From: Pseudomonadota bacterium
GTDB taxonomy: Bacteria > Pseudomonadota > Gammaproteobacteria > Steroidobacterales > Steroidobacteraceae
Assembly: GCA_003242685.1 (NCBI GenBank)
Contig: QGVD01000059.1
Span: 1-25,599 of the forward strand
Length of the DNA stretch: 25,599 nucleotides
Direction of reading: 5' to 3'
Shown: one piece after another, positions 23,467 to 25,599 of the stretch
How the letters are laid out: each line of letters opens with the position of its first letter
Numbering within the stretch: the first letter of the stretch is position 1
Notes under the pieces: generated by a model
Database searches by the model: none
What the model was told of the DNA's origin: nothing
The model's input: only the letters and a program-made list of their open reading frames with translations
Program-made: the position numbers and the translations under genes

Positions 23467-25599
23467 GTGATCGCGCGGCCACTCGCGTTCCTCCTGGGCG
23501 TGCTCGTGCTGCTGGCACTGCCGCGGATGCCGCACGCGGCGGTGATCGTCGCCGTTGCGATCGCGATGCCGATCGCGTTCCTCGCCGGAAAGCGCTGGCC
23601 GATTCTCCGCGTCGTGAGCTGGGCGTGTGCGGGCTGGCTCCTCGCCGCCGCTGCCGCGCACGAGTGGCTCGAGGTGCGCTGGCCGGAGACCGCGGCCGGC
23701 GAGCGGTTGCTCGTCGAAGCGATCGTCGAAGACATTCCCGTCGCCACGCCTTACGGCTATCGCTTCGATGCGAAGCTCACGACGCTGCGTCCCGGGCCGG
23801 GACGCGAGCTGCGTGCGCGGCTCACCGTCCGCGATCACGACATGCGCCCGCGCGCGGGAGAGCGATGGCAGCTTCTGGTCGCGCTGCAGCCGCCTCGCGG
23901 CCGGCTGAATCCAGGCGCGCGCGATCCCGAGCGCGAGTGGTTCCGGCAACGCATCCACGCGCTCGGCACGGTAGTCACCTCGCAGCTGAATCGACGCATC
24001 GATGCCGGACATCGACCCGTTGCGGCGCTTCGCGAGCGCATCGCCGCGCGGATCGGGGCAACAGTCGACGACCGTGATGCCGCCGCGCTCATCGCAGCGC
24101 TCGCCGTGGGCGCGACGGGCGAGATGTCGCGCGAGCAGTGGCGCGTCTTCGCCGCGACGGGAACGACGCACCTCGTCGCGATCTCGGGTCTGCACGTCAC
24201 GCTCTTTGCCGCCACGGCATTCGCCGCCGCACGTCGCCTGTGGAGCGCCGTGCTGTGGCGGAGGCTTCCGCTGCCGCGCGACACGTTCGCGATCGCTGCG
24301 GGACTCGCTCTCGCGACGGTGTACGCGCTGCTCGCCGGCTTCTCCGTGCCCACTCAGCGCACGCTTCTGATGCTGGCCGCATGGCTGCTCGCACGGGCGC
24401 TGGCGCGTGTGAGCCCGCCGTCGGCGCCGCTCGGTGTTGCGCTCGTCGCCGTGCTGCTCCTCGATCCGCTGGCGCCCCTCGCGAGCGGCTTCTGGCTGTC
24501 ATTCGCGGCGATGGCCGCGATCATCTGCGTGACGCGGCCGAGACTCGGGCGCCGAGCGATGCTGCGTGAAGCCGGCACCGTACAGCTCGCCGTCGCCGTG
24601 GCTCTGGCTCCTCTCACGCTCGCGTGGTTCGGTGCCGTCTCTCTGGCAGGGCTCCTCGTCAATGCCGTCGCGATACCGGTCGTCAGCTTCATCTTCGTGC
24701 CGCTCGTGCTGCTGGCGGTGGTCTGTCTGCCGGTCGCTCCGCTCGGTGAAGGTCTGCTCGAGCTCGCTGCATGGCTGCATTCGCTCGGCTGGCCGTGGCT
24801 CGTGGCTGCCGCCGACGTGCCGTTCGCCGTCGCACATGCCGCACCGCCAGTCTGGTGGTATGCAGCGGCCGCGGTGTCGCTCGCTGCTGCATCGATGCCC
24901 TGGCCGGCACCGCTGCGCGCCGCGCTCCTGATCTGGCCGCTGCCGCTCGCCGCAGCGTGCCCCGTTCCGCCGGACGAAGGCGCGTACGAGGTGACGTTCC
25001 TCGATGCCGGACGTGCCACGGCGGTCGTCGTGCGGACGGCCCGGCACACGCTGCTCTACGACACGGGCGATGCGTACGGCAGCGACGGTGCCGCCGTCGA
25101 GCACGCGGTGCTGCCGTTCCTGCGACAGCAGGGGATCGAGCGGATCGACGCGCTCGTCATCGGCTCGCGAAGACCGAAGGGTTCGCCGGGTGTGACTGCG
25201 CTGCTCGCTGCCATACCGGTGGCACGCATCGTCAACCAGACGGCGGCCGCCGAATCTGCCACCGAGGGCTGCGGTGGTCACCGCGAATGGATCTGGGACG
25301 GCGTGCGTTTCGCGCTCATCGCCGATGCCCCCGATCCGAAGGTCTACTCCGGAGCGTGTGCGCTCCGGATCGAAGCGCGTGGCGGCAGCGTCCTCCTGGC
25401 CGGGGAAATCGATGCCGAGAACGAAAGATGGATCGCGCGCAGCGGTGCCGCCGCCGGGGACATCGTGCTCGTTCCACGCGGCGCGAGCAGCAGCGGCGGT
25501 GCCTTATCAAATTTCCCGGGCCCACGAGCGGGATCCGCACCCGTATGCCGCTTTTTGCTTGAAAAACAACACACCATCTCACGAGGTGTAGGATACACG
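23467..25599 (+). CDS. comEC: DNA internalization protein ComEC/Rec2 (3' end outside window)
   Basis: The frame is open from GTG 23467 to the window edge, 711 codons without a stop. The N-terminus has hydrophobic spans, then an OB-like domain (about 75-145). The multi-span competence domain carries His-Leu-Val-Ala-Ile-Ser-Gly-Leu-His-Val-Thr (235-245) and Gly-Phe-Ser-Val-Pro-Thr-Gln-Arg-Thr. The C-terminal metallo-beta-lactamase-like domain begins near 509 (Val-Thr-Phe-Leu-Asp-Ala-Gly). ComEC forms the inner-membrane channel for single-stranded DNA in transformation. Two metal-site motifs are replaced: the His-x-Asp-x-Asp-His site by Gly-Ser-Arg-Arg-Pro-Lys-Gly-Ser-Pro-Gly (566-575), and Pro-His-His-Gly-Ser by Pro-Arg-Gly-Ala-Ser. 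An in-frame stop at 23455 fixes the start region. The last ~33 residues do not look like ComEC. Confidence 0.87.
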   Translation, partial: MIARPLAFLLGVLVLLALPRMPHAAVIVAVAIAMPIAFLAGKRWPILRVVSWACAGWLLAAAAAHEWLEVRWPETAAGERLLVEAIVEDIPVATPYGYRFDAKLTTLRPGPGRELRARLTVRDHDMRPRAGERWQLLVALQPPRGRLNPGARDPEREWFRQRIHALGTVVTSQLNRRIDAGHRPVAALRERIAARIGATVDDRDAAALIAALAVGATGEMSREQWRVFAATGTTHLVAISGLHVTLFAATAFAAARRLWSAVLWRRLPLPRDTFAIAAGLALATVYALLAGFSVPTQRTLLMLAAWLLARALARVSPPSAPLGVALVAVLLLDPLAPLASGFWLSFAAMAAIICVTRPRLGRRAMLREAGTVQLAVAVALAPLTLAWFGAVSLAGLLVNAVAIPVVSFIFVPLVLLAVVCLPVAPLGEGLLELAAWLHSLGWPWLVAAADVPFAVAHAAPPVWWYAAAAVSLAAASMPWPAPLRAALLIWPLPLAAACPVPPDEGAYEVTFLDAGRATAVVVRTARHTLLYDTGDAYGSDGAAVEHAVLPFLRQQGIERIDALVIGSRRPKGSPGVTALLAAIPVARIVNQTAAAESATEGCGGHREWIWDGVRFALIADAPDPKVYSGACALRIEARGGSVLLAGEIDAENERWIARSGAAAGDIVLVPRGASSSGGALSNFPGPRAGSAPVCRFLLEKQHTISRGVGYT
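25501..25599. other. Window-edge segment of differing composition
   Basis: The final 99 bases are about 54% GC, clearly lower than the surrounding DNA, and contain A and T runs rare elsewhere. The comEC frame remains open but its translation stops resembling the family here. The segment holds three small stem-loops (25529-25543, 25552-25566, 25571-25589). It may be a contig-end artefact, a misjoin or an insertion boundary. Confidence 0.5.

Noticed and set aside
25521..25599. tRNA gene on the minus strand at the window edge
   Set aside because: Stem-loops resemble tRNA arms, but the acceptor halves do not pair and the T-loop consensus is missing.

Overview
The window is GC-rich DNA from a gammaproteobacterium. 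The evidence is the gene set and its order: an rpoE-rseA-rseB envelope-stress operon, lepA-lepB-rnc-era-recO, sdhE with a YgfX-like protein behind sdhAB, csiV beside mfd, and a lolC/lolE/lolD set followed by comEC. I cannot place it below class. The long single-copy housekeeping blocks and the absence of phage or transposon genes suggest ordinary chromosomal core. Both ends cut a gene (sdhA on the left, comEC on the right). The last ~100 bases look different from the rest and may be a contig edge.

Layout, left to right. (1) 1-1682: end of sdhA, sdhB, the flavinylation factor sdhE and a YgfX-like membrane protein. (2) 1744-4073: a sigma-E-type promoter followed by rpoE, the anti-sigma gene rseA and the periplasmic regulator rseB; no mucC or mucD follows. 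(3) 4110-7794: a glutaredoxin-like protein, a promoter-like -10 element, lepA (EF4), lepB (signal peptidase I) and a DUF4845 membrane protein. (4) 7812-14743: a tightly packed string, rnc, era, recO, acpS, a PolB-like 3'-5' exonuclease, rlmD, nagZ and a PAS/GGDEF-like protein. Each of the seven junctions is a 4-base start/stop overlap. (5) 14768-19374, minus strand: a small pentapeptide-like protein with a Pro/Gln repeat tail, csiV and mfd. (6) 19609-19902, minus strand: a small exported BamE-like protein, divergent from (7) 20072-25599: two LolC/LolE-type permeases, the LolD ATPase, a structured spacer and comEC, which is still open at the window edge.

Functionally, block 2 is the cell-envelope stress switch. 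Blocks 3 and 4 combine translation, protein export, RNA processing, ribosome assembly, repair, fatty-acid carrier activation and cell-wall recycling. Block 7 exports lipoproteins to the outer membrane. No CRISPR array, insertion sequence, tRNA or rRNA gene was seen. The most unusual items are two proteins whose usual active-site residues are replaced. The PAS/GGDEF protein has a LOV-like domain without the flavin-adduct cysteine and a GGDEF motif changed to EGGTF. ComEC has a C-terminal metallo-beta-lactamase domain that lacks the metal-binding histidine motifs. The unbroken chain of seven 4-base overlaps is also notable.
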